64,000 bases of DNA from JAAZMI01 sp050942615 (GCA_050942615.1 JBMNNQ010000002.1:1-64000), one strand, 5' to 3'; shown: positions 36,369 through 45,067, counted from the first letter of the stretch. Translations and numbers: made by a program. The notes: a model not told the origin generated them from the sequence alone.

Positions 36369-38154
36369 ATTTATCAATTTCCAACTTATAATTTCTAACT
36401 TTTTTAATGACGGCTGTATGTGAAATGCCCAGGTGTCTGGAGGCTTTCCGAAATGAACCGTATTTTCTGATTGCGTTTTCCAAAATGATTTTTTCCAGTT
36501 CTTCGCGGGCTTTCTTGAGATTCATGTTTGCATAATTGAAATTAAACGCAGTGTTTACCCCGGTGTCATGGCTTTCGGACGGTTCAACCTCACCCGTAAC
36601 TGCATTGCTTTTAGCTGCTTCAACCTCAGCAATTATATTGCCGGGCAGGTCTGATTTTTGCAGCGTATCCCCGTCACAAACGATCACCATTCTTTCCACC
36701 ACATTTTTTAATTCCCTGACGTTTCCCGGCCAACTGTACCTTGTTAGCAGGTTGACTGTTACCGGGGAAAAGGTTTTTTGCAGCCGGTATTTTTTGTTAT
36801 ATTTACCCAAATAGAACGACAGTAATAGCGGGATGTCCCCCGTTCTTGCCCTTAATGGGGGGACTACAACCGGCAAAACATGCAGGCGGTAAAACAAATC
36901 TGCCCGGAATTCCCCCTTTTTGGTTTTATTTTTCAGATCATGGTTGGTGGCGGCAATGATGCGTGTATCGATACCGACAGGATTTACACCGCCTAACCGC
37001 AACACTTTTGTGTCCTCCAGAATACGCAACAGCTTTGCCTGCATAGCAAGGGGTAGATCCCCAATTTCATCTAGAAACAGCGTGCCCTGGTCAGCTATTT
37101 CAAATGCTCCCGGTTTGCCCTGTTTATTTGCCCCTGTAAACGCCCCGGCTTCATAGCCGAAAAGTTCAGATTCCAACAATTGTTCCGGGATGGCACTGCA
37201 GTTAATTTTTATTAATTTTCCCTGTCTTAAACTCCATTTATGAATTTTTTCTACAATTATTTCTTTTCCTACCCCGGATTCGCCTAAAATAAGAATATTG
37301 GATTGGGTGGCGGCCACCTTTTTAACAAGCTCTAAAAGCTCCAGCATTGCGGTGTCACCGGTTAGAAACAGTTTTTCTTTTTTTAACTTTTTGCCCCCTG
37401 AACTGCCTCCGGTAACATTGGTTTTAAAGAGGTTGGGCAACCAAAAGGCGTCTTTCAGTTCCAGCTGCACTTTAATGAAAGCGGTAATATCCTTGACAGT
37501 GCTGGCCACCGTCAAGACCTCGCCATTTTTATTGATTACCGGCACGGCGTTGATGGCCAGCTCTTTCCCTGTACAAATTTTTTGAAAGTCGGTCACAATT
37601 TGTTTTTTATTTAGGGAAGTAAGGGCAATGGAGTTGCATTTGATGAGACCCTGTTTAAAAAGGGTGTCCATGTCTTTTTTTAAAAAGTCCCCGGCGGTCA
37701 GTCCCGTATCGCGCAGCAGTGAGCTGTTAACCTTGCAGACTGTTCCCTCCTTGTCCAGGAATAATATCCCGTGGTTGATAGCATCTACAACAGCATCAAC
37801 CCCCACCTCTTTTTTGATGGTTTTGGCAATTTCAGTAGTTATTCTTTCAATAGCTGTGATTTCTTTAAATATGGAAAGGGCCCCCAATACCTTCCCGTCT
37901 TCACAAACGGGTATTCTATTTACAAGAAATATTTTGTTGTTGAAAATAAACTTTTCCAGCAGTTGAGGCTGTCCTGTCTGTAAAACCCTTGTTAAGCCGT
38001 TATCGTTAAAAACATTTTTCCATGACTTACCGCTTAAATTTTGTTTTATTTCCAACAAAGTCAAGAAGGTTTTATTGCAGAAAACAATTTTTTGCCGTTT
38101 ATCAACGGCAAGAATACCGTACTTAAATAAATCTAATAACTGTCTAAATGGCAA
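36367..38154 (-). CDS. sigma-54-dependent transcriptional activator with PAS domains
   Basis: Bacterial enhancer-binding protein, 595 residues. Two PAS-like sensor domains (about 1-95 and 110-235), an AAA+ domain with Walker A GESGVGKE near 290, GAFTGA near 336 that contacts sigma-54, Walker B TLFLDEIGDLP and RLHVLPVVVPPLR, then a C-terminal Fis/TyrR-like HTH (KASRHLGISHTAVIKKV). TTG 38154 follows GGGGGGCGAG. It is divergent from the acyl-CoA synthetase at 38.6 kb, which has a -24/-12 promoter and three palindromes in the shared intergenic region, so it very likely activates that gene in response to a small-molecule PAS ligand. Confidence 0.92.
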   Translation of the reverse strand: MPFRQLLDLFKYGILAVDKRQKIVFCNKTFLTLLEIKQNLSGKSWKNVFNDNGLTRVLQTGQPQLLEKFIFNNKIFLVNRIPVCEDGKVLGALSIFKEITAIERITTEIAKTIKKEVGVDAVVDAINHGILFLDKEGTVCKVNSSLLRDTGLTAGDFLKKDMDTLFKQGLIKCNSIALTSLNKKQIVTDFQKICTGKELAINAVPVINKNGEVLTVASTVKDITAFIKVQLELKDAFWLPNLFKTNVTGGSSGGKKLKKEKLFLTGDTAMLELLELVKKVAATQSNILILGESGVGKEIIVEKIHKWSLRQGKLIKINCSAIPEQLLESELFGYEAGAFTGANKQGKPGAFEIADQGTLFLDEIGDLPLAMQAKLLRILEDTKVLRLGGVNPVGIDTRIIAATNHDLKNKTKKGEFRADLFYRLHVLPVVVPPLRARTGDIPLLLSFYLGKYNKKYRLQKTFSPVTVNLLTRYSWPGNVRELKNVVERMVIVCDGDTLQKSDLPGNIIAEVEAAKSNAVTGEVEPSESHDTGVNTAFNFNYANMNLKKAREELEKIILENAIRKYGSFRKASRHLGISHTAVIKKVRNYKLEIDK

Positions 38155-38306
38155 GTGTGTCTCGCCCCCCTTTTTTAAGGGTGGAAACTTTAGTAACCGT
38201 TGTAAGTTTCCAAAGTTTATACTTCTTTAATTTTAACATAATTTATTATTATTGTAAATATTCTCAAAAGAGCAGTCTAACCTTTACTTAAGTAACCTTT
38301 TTCTCT

Positions 38307-38372
38307 TTGGGTGCCAACGTTTTGGAAACCAATAGTTCCAGGTAAATTCTATTTGGAAACAATTGGTGCCAA
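38307..38372 (+). promoter_or_regulatory. three TTGG-N2/3-CCAA palindromes, likely activator sites
   Basis: TTGGGTGCCAA at 38307-38317, TTGGAAACCAA at 38322-38332 and TTGGTGCCAA at 38363-38372. They are about 190-255 bases upstream of the sigma-54 promoter, the distance expected of enhancer sites, between the regulator and the gene it faces. A related GTTTCCAAA half occurs near 38207. Confidence 0.65.
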
Positions 38373-38561
38373 TAAACCGATCCCGGCCACTGTTTTGTTT
38401 CAGAATCCCCGCTAAGATCCAGGAAACCTTGAAGGTTTAAATAATAAAGACTTTTACTGACAAATGTAAATATTTATTTGCAGGGTTTTTAGCGGTTAAC
38501 AGCCTATTTTTAAGCTTTTGTATGCTTTAAGGTTGTTTGTAACAACAAAGCTAATGGTTGG

Positions 38562-38578
38562 TGGCATAAAAGTTGCAT
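38562..38578 (+). promoter_or_regulatory. sigma-54 (-24/-12) promoter of the acyl-CoA synthetase
   Basis: TGGCAT-AAAAG-TTGCAT. The GG and GC dinucleotides are 10 bases apart, as required, and the gene start is about 50 bases downstream. A divergent sigma-54 activator supports it. Confidence 0.88.
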
Positions 38579-38628
38579 TAAGAATAATTAGAACATAAAA
38601 AATATTGGAAATAAGGGGAGGTTTAAAA

Positions 38629-40251
38629 ATGTTAAAGTTGAAAACAGTCACAAGTTATGAGGATGTGCAGGACTGTACAGTGGGGGAAGTGCTGGAACGG
38701 GGAGCCCTGTTATGTCCGGATAAAGAAGCACTCGTGTTTGGCGCGAAAAGAATAAATTATTACGACCTGAACGTTCTGGTAGACAGCTTTGCGGCAGCGA
38801 TTTCTGAACTGGGTTTTAAAAAAGGTGACAGGATTGCGATTGACCTTCCCAATTCACCGGAACTGGTTATTTCTTTTTTTGCCGCTGCAAAGTTGGGATT
38901 AATCGCAACTTGGCTAAATCCTTTGTATAGGGAAGCAGAGCTAAAGTTTATATTGGGAAATTCCAAGTCAAAAGGGATTATTTTGAAGTCGGGATTTCAG
39001 GAACATGATTATGCAGGTTCGGTTTTAAAAATGAAAAATGATCTTCCTGCATTACAATTTATTATTGATGTATCTGCAAGGCAGGATACCATAATGTTTG
39101 ATGATTTGTTGAAAAAAGGTGCTCCCAAAAAGTATGTTAAGCCGGAAATTGATCCCCGGGAGGATTATGTGATGCTTATTTATACCTCCGGTTCCACGGG
39201 TATACCCAAGGGGGCTCCGCATACACATTGGCAGGTAATTCGCCAGGGTTTTAACTACCAGCAATCCTTGGCTACAACTGCCGATGATATTTTTATTTCT
39301 TTTTTACCTCTATACCACCTTTTCGGCTTTGGCGCTTTGTTCATGAGTGTTTTATCCACGCAGGGAACGCTGGTCTTAATGGAAACGTATGACCGGGAGG
39401 AGGCTTTCCGTTTAATTGAAAGAGAAAAATGCACTGTTCACCACGCCGCGCCAACCCATTATATATTAAAGCTAAAGGATGACCTTTATAAAAATTATGA
39501 TCTTTCTTCGCTACGGATCGGCTACACTTCCGGTTATGTGCCCCCGATGGAGCTGATGGTGGAAATAGAAGAAAAATTAGGCGTTGAGGTTTCTAACTTC
39601 TGGGGTTCTTCGGAGGCAGGGGGGGCACTGATTTTTGATCATAGTGACCCCTCCCGGGAAAAACGTTTTAAAACAGTAGGCAAACCAATTGAAATCATGG
39701 ATATTAAAATAGTGGACCCTGAAACCCGGGCAGAAAAAGCGGTGGGCGAAGAAGGGGAACTAATGTGCCGTGGTCCGAACGTAATCAAGGGTTATTGGGA
39801 AAATCAGGCCGAAACAGAGGCGCATTTTGATGCCGACGGTTGGTTTGCTACCGGTGACCTAGCGTTTATTGATGAGGGCGGTTATGTAACCATTACCGGC
39901 AGAACTAAAGATCAAATAAACCGGGGTGGGCTGAAGGTAACACCTTTTGAGCTGGAAAAAGAAATCAGCAAACACCCCAACGTGCATGAAGTTGCGATTG
40001 TGGCTACCCCCAACCCGGTATTGGGAGAAAATATATGTGCCTGCGTTGTCCCGGCGCCAGGAAAGTCAGTTACCCTGGCGGAGATCCGTGACTTTTTAGA
40101 TGGTAAGATAGCCAAAAATAAATTGCCCGACGAGTTAAGCGTTTTTGACAGTTTCCCCCGGCTTGTCGGTGGGGTAAAGCTGAATAAGTTTGGCGCAGGA
40201 GGTATTAAAGAACTGGCCATTAATGATCAAAACAAGCAAAGTGTAAGGTAA
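38629..40251 (+). CDS. AMP-forming acyl-CoA synthetase, sigma-54 controlled
   Basis: 540 residues. ANL motifs: LIYTSGSTGIPKGAPHTH (A3, near 184), WGSSEAGG (A5), TGDLAFIDEGGYVTITGRTKDQINRGGLKVTPFELE (A7-A8, positions about 410-444) and the A10 region KNKLPDELSVFDSFPRLVGGVKLNKFG. It shares only the family pattern with the ligase at 33.8 kb, so the two are not recent duplicates. The A10 Lys is in GGVKLNKF rather than the usual GKI. ATG 38629 has GGGGAGG. It resembles 2,3-dihydroxybenzoate/benzoate and long-chain acid ligases; the acid is unknown. Confidence 0.92.
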   Translation: MLKLKTVTSYEDVQDCTVGEVLERGALLCPDKEALVFGAKRINYYDLNVLVDSFAAAISELGFKKGDRIAIDLPNSPELVISFFAAAKLGLIATWLNPLYREAELKFILGNSKSKGIILKSGFQEHDYAGSVLKMKNDLPALQFIIDVSARQDTIMFDDLLKKGAPKKYVKPEIDPREDYVMLIYTSGSTGIPKGAPHTHWQVIRQGFNYQQSLATTADDIFISFLPLYHLFGFGALFMSVLSTQGTLVLMETYDREEAFRLIEREKCTVHHAAPTHYILKLKDDLYKNYDLSSLRIGYTSGYVPPMELMVEIEEKLGVEVSNFWGSSEAGGALIFDHSDPSREKRFKTVGKPIEIMDIKIVDPETRAEKAVGEEGELMCRGPNVIKGYWENQAETEAHFDADGWFATGDLAFIDEGGYVTITGRTKDQINRGGLKVTPFELEKEISKHPNVHEVAIVATPNPVLGENICACVVPAPGKSVTLAEIRDFLDGKIAKNKLPDELSVFDSFPRLVGGVKLNKFGAGGIKELAINDQNKQSVR

Positions 40252-40466
40252 AAATAACAAGCCTGCCCAAAGGTCAACGCCGGCAGTATGCTGCAAGGAA
40301 GGAAGGTCTCTAGGCATGCCGGGCAACCCTCCCTATTTAAGGAAAAGGGGCTCCGGGGTTGTTAACAGGGCAACCGTTATCGGCGGCGATCCAGCTTTCC
40401 GGTGAGGAATTATTTCCCCCGGGGAATTATGCCGGTGAAAGATCTGATTCAGGCAGGGTTTGAAGG
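40252..40466 (+). other. structured intergenic region ahead of a strong terminator
   Basis: 215 bases between the ligase stop and a strong hairpin, with several possible stems (CCGGCA/TGCCGG at about 40280-40323; a duplicated TTCCGGTGA/GCCGGTGAAA). It could be the ligase 3' UTR or a separate small RNA. No known family (SRP RNA, 6S, RNase P, cobalamin or c-di-GMP switch) matched. Confidence 0.3.
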
Positions 40467-40503
40467 AAGGCGGGGGGAAAGAATCATGCCCCCGCCTTTT
40501 AGT
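40467..40503 (+). terminator. strong intrinsic terminator
   Basis: AAGGCGGGGG and CCCCCGCCTT pair over 10 bp with a 12-base loop, followed by TTTT. Confidence 0.88.
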
Positions 40504-40555
40504 TGTTTATTTCCGCAATAATGTTTTAACAGGATCGTAACCTTATAAGGGTCTA

Positions 40556-40783
40556 TTAAGGCTTCTGTGCCAGTTTTATCTTCAGGATTTTACCAATGGC
40601 ACTTTTAAGGCAGCTCTTCGTATTTTTACCAACAATTGCACCTGAAAACATTTCTGCCCGATCGGCAGTACAGCTTTGGTGTGCATTTATGGATCTGTGG
40701 TCAAAAACAGTGGGGCATGTTTGCTGCTGCGGTGGAAATAATAAAAAAACGGCCCATCCGGATAGCCACTGGCAGCCAAACAT
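40556..40783 (-). pseudogene. possible fossil of an ANL ligase C-terminus
   Basis: On the minus strand the frame ending at 40556 closes with LKSAIGKILKIKLAQKP, very like the A10 end of acyl-CoA ligases (PKSxxGKILRxxL), but nothing upstream in the frame looks like a ligase. It may be a decayed remnant or a coincidence. The surrounding 300 bases hold no supported gene. Confidence 0.2.
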
Positions 40784-40804
40784 GAAAAGAGGAAAACTTT
40801 GACT

Positions 40805-41356
40805 ATGAACGTTGAAAAAATAATTGATTTCCTGGAAACAGATAAAATGAGCATGTCTTTTTCCCCCAGGGGGTTGAAATTTTTATCCCTAAAGGCTAAT
40901 CAGGGTGACATGTGTATGGACTTGGGATCTTTTAACAAGGAACAGGCAGCAGGACGGCCTGTGGATCCCCTGGTAAAAAAGGTTCTGGAAGAAACCCTGC
41001 ACTTTATTGAAACCGGCAAACAGGAGATGCCCTTGGACTTTACGGCTTTTACGAATTTTCAGCAAAACGTTTTTGCGGCAGTCAGCAAGGTGGAGCCTGG
41101 AACAGTTGTCACCTATAAAGGTATTGCTGAAGTCCTCGGCAAACCGGGGGCCGCCCAGGCAGTGGGCAGCGCAGTTGCCAAAAACCCCGTTTCTTATTTT
41201 TTACCCACACACCGGGTTATTCCCCAAAGGGGCATCGGCATCTGCAGGACCGGGGCCGGTCATTTAAGGGAAAAGTTTTTAGCCCATGAAGGACATGATC
41301 TTGCCAAGTTGAAAGGGAATTATGTCTGCACCAGAAAAAAATGCTGCATGGAATGA
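40805..41356 (+). CDS. alkyltransferase-like protein (Ada/Ogt fold, catalytic Cys replaced)
   Basis: The C-terminal half has the methyltransferase fold: FQQNVFAAVSKVEPGTVVTYKGIAEVLGKP, then AVGSAVAKNP and a GICRTGAGHLREKFLAHEG tail. The active-site PCHRV is PTHRV here (Thr135; codon ACA), and the arginine finger position of AARAVG is Gln (AAQAVG). So the protein cannot transfer alkyl groups in the usual way; it probably resembles alkyltransferase-like (ATL) proteins, which bind O6-alkylguanine and flag it for excision repair. Residues 1-80 form an Ada/Ogt-like N-terminal domain, and the C terminus is Cys-rich (VCTRKKCCME). ATG 40805 or TTG 40799, with GAGG upstream. 183 codons. Confidence 0.88.
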   Translation: MNVEKIIDFLETDKMSMSFSPRGLKFLSLKANQGDMCMDLGSFNKEQAAGRPVDPLVKKVLEETLHFIETGKQEMPLDFTAFTNFQQNVFAAVSKVEPGTVVTYKGIAEVLGKPGAAQAVGSAVAKNPVSYFLPTHRVIPQRGIGICRTGAGHLREKFLAHEGHDLAKLKGNYVCTRKKCCME

Positions 41357-41612
41357 TTTTACAGGGGATGCCAACAACCCCCCCCATATTATTTCTCCCT
41401 ATTCCTCCACAACTGTGCAGGGAATAAGGTACAGGCTTTTTTTTACAGGGGAAATATAGCTGTCGACGGCAAACCTTATATATACAGGGCCGGGGGTTCC
41501 CGGTTAAAAAGGCAAGGGTATTAAAATACCCGGCCTGGGGGCCCGCTGTAAAAGTAACAGCATTGGTTACAGTACTGTATTTAGATTGGGCCTGGCAATA
41601 ATGTTTTTGTGA

Positions 41613-41939
41613 TTATTCCACAGCTTTGATGTTGCTTATTTTTATCTTCTTTTCGCCGGTTGTTGCCGCCAGCAGCAGTGCTTTTTCACCTGCTATAAAC
41701 CCCTTAACCACGCCGCTGATTTGATGGGTTTTATTGCCGCAAAATATTTTGATTATAATTTGTTTCCCATTTTGGCGGGATTGCTGTACCAAACGTTCCC
41801 ACAGTTCAAACTGTTGGTCATCAATACAGGGCGGGTTATGTTTTTCTTCAGCCTCTTTTTTGTGTTTAGCCAACGCTTTCCTATGTTCGGGCAACATCAG
41901 GGAACTGCAGAAAAACTGGTTGTAAAGTTTAAAACTCAT
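41613..41939 (-). CDS. YolD-like protein
   Basis: 108 residues. LMLPEHRKAL near the N terminus, a DDQQFELWERLV helix and a beta-rich C-terminal end (GKQIIIKIFCGNKTHQISGVV, then LLLAATTGEKKIKISNI) match the YolD-like family, which in Bacillus and phages sits with or near translesion Y-family polymerases. No such polymerase gene is adjacent here. ATG 41939 has GGGGAGG at good spacing; the frame is open upstream but lacks a ribosome site. Its neighbours ATL and SRAP are also DNA-damage related. Confidence 0.75.
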   Translation of the reverse strand: MSFKLYNQFFCSSLMLPEHRKALAKHKKEAEEKHNPPCIDDQQFELWERLVQQSRQNGKQIIIKIFCGNKTHQISGVVKGFIAGEKALLLAATTGEKKIKISNIKAVE

Positions 41940-42342
41940 CTTGTGGCCTCCCCGGTACAGGAACCTTTGTTTGGTACTATAGCATAATTTAAAGGATCTT
42001 ACAAGAACACCGGTTTGCCATGAAATATATCCCAAAAATTAAAACCCAGGCCGGGGCTGCGCCCCGGCTATTTGGATTAAGGTCCCGAAAAAGGCCCTGC
42101 TGGGCGGGAGCAATAGCTGTTTCAGTCTTTTGACCAGGAAAATTTCTGAAGTCCCCATAGCGAAATGGGGCTTGTTTTTTGTTGGCCTGTTCATAATTGA
42201 GTATAATTTCTAATGGATTTCTGGGTGTATCAAGAATTATGCCTCAATTTTTAACTTATATCTAGAGTGTCAGATGTATATGATAGGAGGCCGTTCCAGG
42301 GCGCCCCTCGGGTGCCGGTGCAGGTCCGGGCAGAAGACTAGA
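41940..42342. other. intergenic region with two terminator-like hairpins
   Basis: A perfect GCCGGGGC/GCCCCGGC stem (42050-42068) could end minus-strand transcription from chrA, as its minus-strand 3' side runs into a T-rich tract. A separate + strand hairpin with a T run lies at 42153-42180. No gene is supported between. Confidence 0.4.
42153..42180 (+). terminator. orphan + strand terminator
   Basis: CCCCAT/ATGGGG stem, 6-base loop, then CTTGTTTTTT. The nearest + strand gene upstream ends about 800 bases away, so the transcript it ends is unknown. Confidence 0.6.
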
Positions 42343-42921
42343 CTAGGGCAGACCCCAGATAACGATGCCGGCCAGACCGGCCAGGGCTATAAGCAGCAGG
42401 GGATGCAATTTGAATTTTAGCAGCGCAATAAAAACGGCCAACATGATCAGGCCTTCTGTAATGTTTAAAAAAGCAGCGGGCTTGAATTGTAAGGCCTGCA
42501 GGGTAACGGGTTTTTCCCTGACCAGGGCTATTTCTGCTATAAAAACTGCTGCAGCAATAATCAAGCCGGTTACTGCCGGCCGGACACCATAAAAAACCAT
42601 GGTAATTACCGGCTGGTCCCTAAACTTGAAAAAATAGCCTGCAATGATTAGTACCAGTACTATGGGGGGCAGGGACACCCCTGCCGTTGCGACGATGCTG
42701 CCTGCGAAGCCGGCTGTTCGATAACCGATGTAAGTTGCAGCGTTTACTGCAATCGGCCCCGGGGTCATTTCGGCAATAGCAATAATATCGACAAGTTCGG
42801 TAGCGTGCAGCCAACCCCGGGCTGCTACCTCGCTCTGGATTAACGGGAGCATGGCGTAGCCGCCGCCAAAGCTGAAAAGACCCACCTTCACAAAGGATAA
42901 AAACAATTTAAGGTAAACCAT
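42343..42921 (-). CDS. chrA: ChrA-family transporter, second half
   Basis: Chromate-transporter family half protein of 192 residues. GLFSFGGGYAMLPL and PGPIAVNAATYIG are the family motifs; five or six membrane segments follow. Half-size ChrA proteins work as a pair, encoded by adjacent genes. ATG 42921 lies 14 bases inside the end of the preceding half gene and follows AAAGGAT, the usual arrangement. Whether the substrate is chromate or another oxyanion is unknown. Confidence 0.9.
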   Translation of the reverse strand: MVYLKLFLSFVKVGLFSFGGGYAMLPLIQSEVAARGWLHATELVDIIAIAEMTPGPIAVNAATYIGYRTAGFAGSIVATAGVSLPPIVLVLIIAGYFFKFRDQPVITMVFYGVRPAVTGLIIAAAVFIAEIALVREKPVTLQALQFKPAAFLNITEGLIMLAVFIALLKFKLHPLLLIALAGLAGIVIWGLP

Positions 42922-43522
42922 TGTTTTTATCCTTTGTTTTTGTAATTTCATTAACTTTCTGCGGCCAAAATTTATATACTGCCAAGCCATAAAGGGCACC
43001 GCTGAGGATAACCAGGATGGCATGGATTTGAAGGACAACAATAAGCAGCACGGCTGCAGCAGTAGCTACCCAACTTACCAGATCCTTGAGGGAGGCTTTG
43101 CCTACCCTGATGGCTGCAACTGCAATTAAAGCGGCCACTGCCGGCCTGATGCCTCTGAATGCCGCTTCGATGATTTGATGCCCGCCATATTTGCCGAAAA
43201 AAGCAGCAATGATCACAATAATAATGAAGGAGGGCAGGATTATCCCCAGGGAAGCGGCCCAAGCCCCTTTTCTTCCTTCCGTTTTAATGCCGATGAAGGT
43301 AGCAGTATTGATGGCGATGGCGCCGGGAACAGATTGCACCACGGCAAGCATATCCACAAATTCTTCTTTATTGATCCACTTTTTATGATCTGTAATTTCC
43401 CTTTCAATTAGCGGGAGCATGGCATAGCCGCCACCGAAGGTAAAAAGGCCGATCTTGAAAAAAAAGAAAAACAGCTCTGCAAGACGGTTGAATGCAAGCT
43501 GATTGAAATTTTTGGTATTCAT
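42908..43522 (-). CDS. chrA: ChrA-family transporter, first half
   Basis: 204 residues, the partner of the preceding half. GLFTFGGGYAMLPLIERE near residue 25 and VPGAIAINTATFIG near 68 mirror the other half's motifs. ATG 43522 with GGGGTG upstream gives the normal length; an upstream in-frame start would add eight residues. The end overlaps the second half by 14 bases, so they are translationally coupled. Confidence 0.9.
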   Translation of the reverse strand: MNTKNFNQLAFNRLAELFFFFFKIGLFTFGGGYAMLPLIEREITDHKKWINKEEFVDMLAVVQSVPGAIAINTATFIGIKTEGRKGAWAASLGIILPSFIIIVIIAAFFGKYGGHQIIEAAFRGIRPAVAALIAVAAIRVGKASLKDLVSWVATAAAVLLIVVLQIHAILVILSGALYGLAVYKFWPQKVNEITKTKDKNNGLP

Positions 43523-43619
43523 TCCTGAACACCCCGTTAAATTCATTTATTGCCTGCCTGGATGAATTTATTTTGTAGAATTGCTTTAAATAATACAATT
43601 CCTTTGGGTAACAGGTGTT

Positions 43620-43919
43620 TCAGCGTTGTTTTTTGAATTTCTCAAGCTCCTCCTGCAGAGTCTGAATTTGATCAAGCAGCTGCAAAATAACCCCTGTTCC
43701 TGCCAGGTTTATGCCCAGCATGCGCTGTAACCGGAGTGCTTTAAAAATGCGCCGTACCTGGTCGACACGAATCATGTTTTCGCGTATTTCGATGACGCCC
43801 AGTTCATCCATTTCTGCCAGGATTTTAGGGGATAAACCAACCGCTTCAATTTCTATCCAGGCATATTCCTCGCATAATTCGGGTTCAAAGCAATAAAGCT
43901 GTAGGTGTACTTTTTTCAT
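43620..43919 (-). CDS. cbpM: chaperone modulator CbpM-like (MerR-fold) protein
   Basis: 99 residues with a MerR-like winged helix (VIEIRENMIRVDQVRRIFKALRLQRML) and a C-terminal coiled segment (LLDQIQTLQEELEKFKKQR), as in CbpM, which binds the J domain of CbpA and inhibits it. ATG 43919 lies just past the cbpA stop, with AAGGG about 10 bases upstream; the TTG at 43928 is an alternative. Its location directly after cbpA supports the role. Confidence 0.85.
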   Translation of the reverse strand: MKKVHLQLYCFEPELCEEYAWIEIEAVGLSPKILAEMDELGVIEIRENMIRVDQVRRIFKALRLQRMLGINLAGTGVILQLLDQIQTLQEELEKFKKQR

Positions 43920-43924
43920 AAAAA

Positions 43925-44974
43925 TCAACCCTTGGCATGTAGTTTGGCGAGCTGCCGGTAAAGCTCCTTCTCTTCTGCACCTATCTGTGCAGGCAAGTCG
44001 ATGGCTGCCCTATAAATAATGTCACCGCGTCCCCCGCCTTTTTGGGCGAGGCCTTTCCGGGCCAGCCGCAGCTTTTTGCCCCTGCGGGTTTGGGGGGGAA
44101 CAATCAGGCGGACCGTGCCATCCAGGGTAGGGACTTCTATTTTATCCCCCAGCGCGGCTTGCCAGGGGGAGAGGATCAGATCTGCCTCCAGGTTGTCGCC
44201 CTGCAGGGTAAAGACAGGGTGGGGGATCAACTTGATTTTCAGGTAAAGATCGCCCGGGGTTCCGGCTGCAGAGGAGCCTCCCTGTCCCTTCAGGCGAATT
44301 CTACTACCCGGGCGGACGTCGGGTGGCACTTTTATTTTTAAATTTTTGATTTCCGGAATCTGCCCGCTGCCGGCACATTGGGGGCAAAAGCTGTTACCTG
44401 CAATTCCGGTCCCCCCGCAGTTGGGACAAAAATCCTGGGCGGTGAGCTGGATGGTTTTTTCACTGTGCCGGTAGATCTCCTCCAGGGAAACCTCCAGTTC
44501 TGCTTCGGCGTCCATTCCCCGGCGGGGTTCCCATTGCGGCTGCCACCTTGTGCCGGCACCATGAAAAGCATCCCGGGGCCGGGAAGGTCCTTCCTGTCCC
44601 AAGCCTTCGAAAATAGCTGAGAAAAAATCGCTGAAGCCGGCATCGCCCGCACCACCGGTGGAACTGTAAAATCGGAAACCGCCGCGATCGGCGCCCTGTT
44701 GCCGTGCAAAATCCTGGTAGTTAAATGCATCACCTTGTTGCCAGTTGGCACCCAAACGATCGTACTTGGATTTTTTTTCAGAATCCCCTAAAACCTCGTA
44801 CGCCTCATTTATTTTTTTAATTTTCTTTTCTGCCTTTTCCTTATCTTTTTTGTCTGCATGCAGATCCGGATGGTGTTTTCTGGCCAACCTGCGGTATGCT
44901 TTTTTTATATCCTGTTGTGAAGCGTCCCGGGGAACACCCAAGGTTTCATAGTAATCCTGAAATTCGATCGCCAT
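43925..44974 (-). CDS. cbpA: DnaJ-family co-chaperone CbpA-like
   Basis: 349 residues. J domain at 1-70 with YYETLGVPRDAS, HHPDLH (the HPD that triggers DnaK) and KINEAYEVLGD, a Gly-rich linker, then the C-terminal substrate-binding domains (VSLEEIYRHSEKTI..., GSRIRLKGQGG). It carries one zinc-type pair CPNCGGTG / CPQCAGSG, where canonical DnaJ has four CxxCxGxG repeats and CbpA usually none. So it is intermediate in type. It is followed by cbpM. Confidence 0.92.
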   Translation of the reverse strand: MAIEFQDYYETLGVPRDASQQDIKKAYRRLARKHHPDLHADKKDKEKAEKKIKKINEAYEVLGDSEKKSKYDRLGANWQQGDAFNYQDFARQQGADRGGFRFYSSTGGAGDAGFSDFFSAIFEGLGQEGPSRPRDAFHGAGTRWQPQWEPRRGMDAEAELEVSLEEIYRHSEKTIQLTAQDFCPNCGGTGIAGNSFCPQCAGSGQIPEIKNLKIKVPPDVRPGSRIRLKGQGGSSAAGTPGDLYLKIKLIPHPVFTLQGDNLEADLILSPWQAALGDKIEVPTLDGTVRLIVPPQTRRGKKLRLARKGLAQKGGGRGDIIYRAAIDLPAQIGAEEKELYRQLAKLHAKG

Positions 44975-45067
44975 TTTCCATGTTCACCACTTTCAGAAAC
45001 AGTTGCCTGTCTTCCTTGTTCCCTATTTCATATTCTATCGGAATTCTAGCCGGAATGGCAAGTCCTT

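Noticed and set aside
40252..40503. SRP RNA, 6S RNA or c-di-GMP switch
   Set aside because: The GGAA-loop, 6S bubble or GEMM blocks do not match; only a partial AGGGCAA resemblance was seen.
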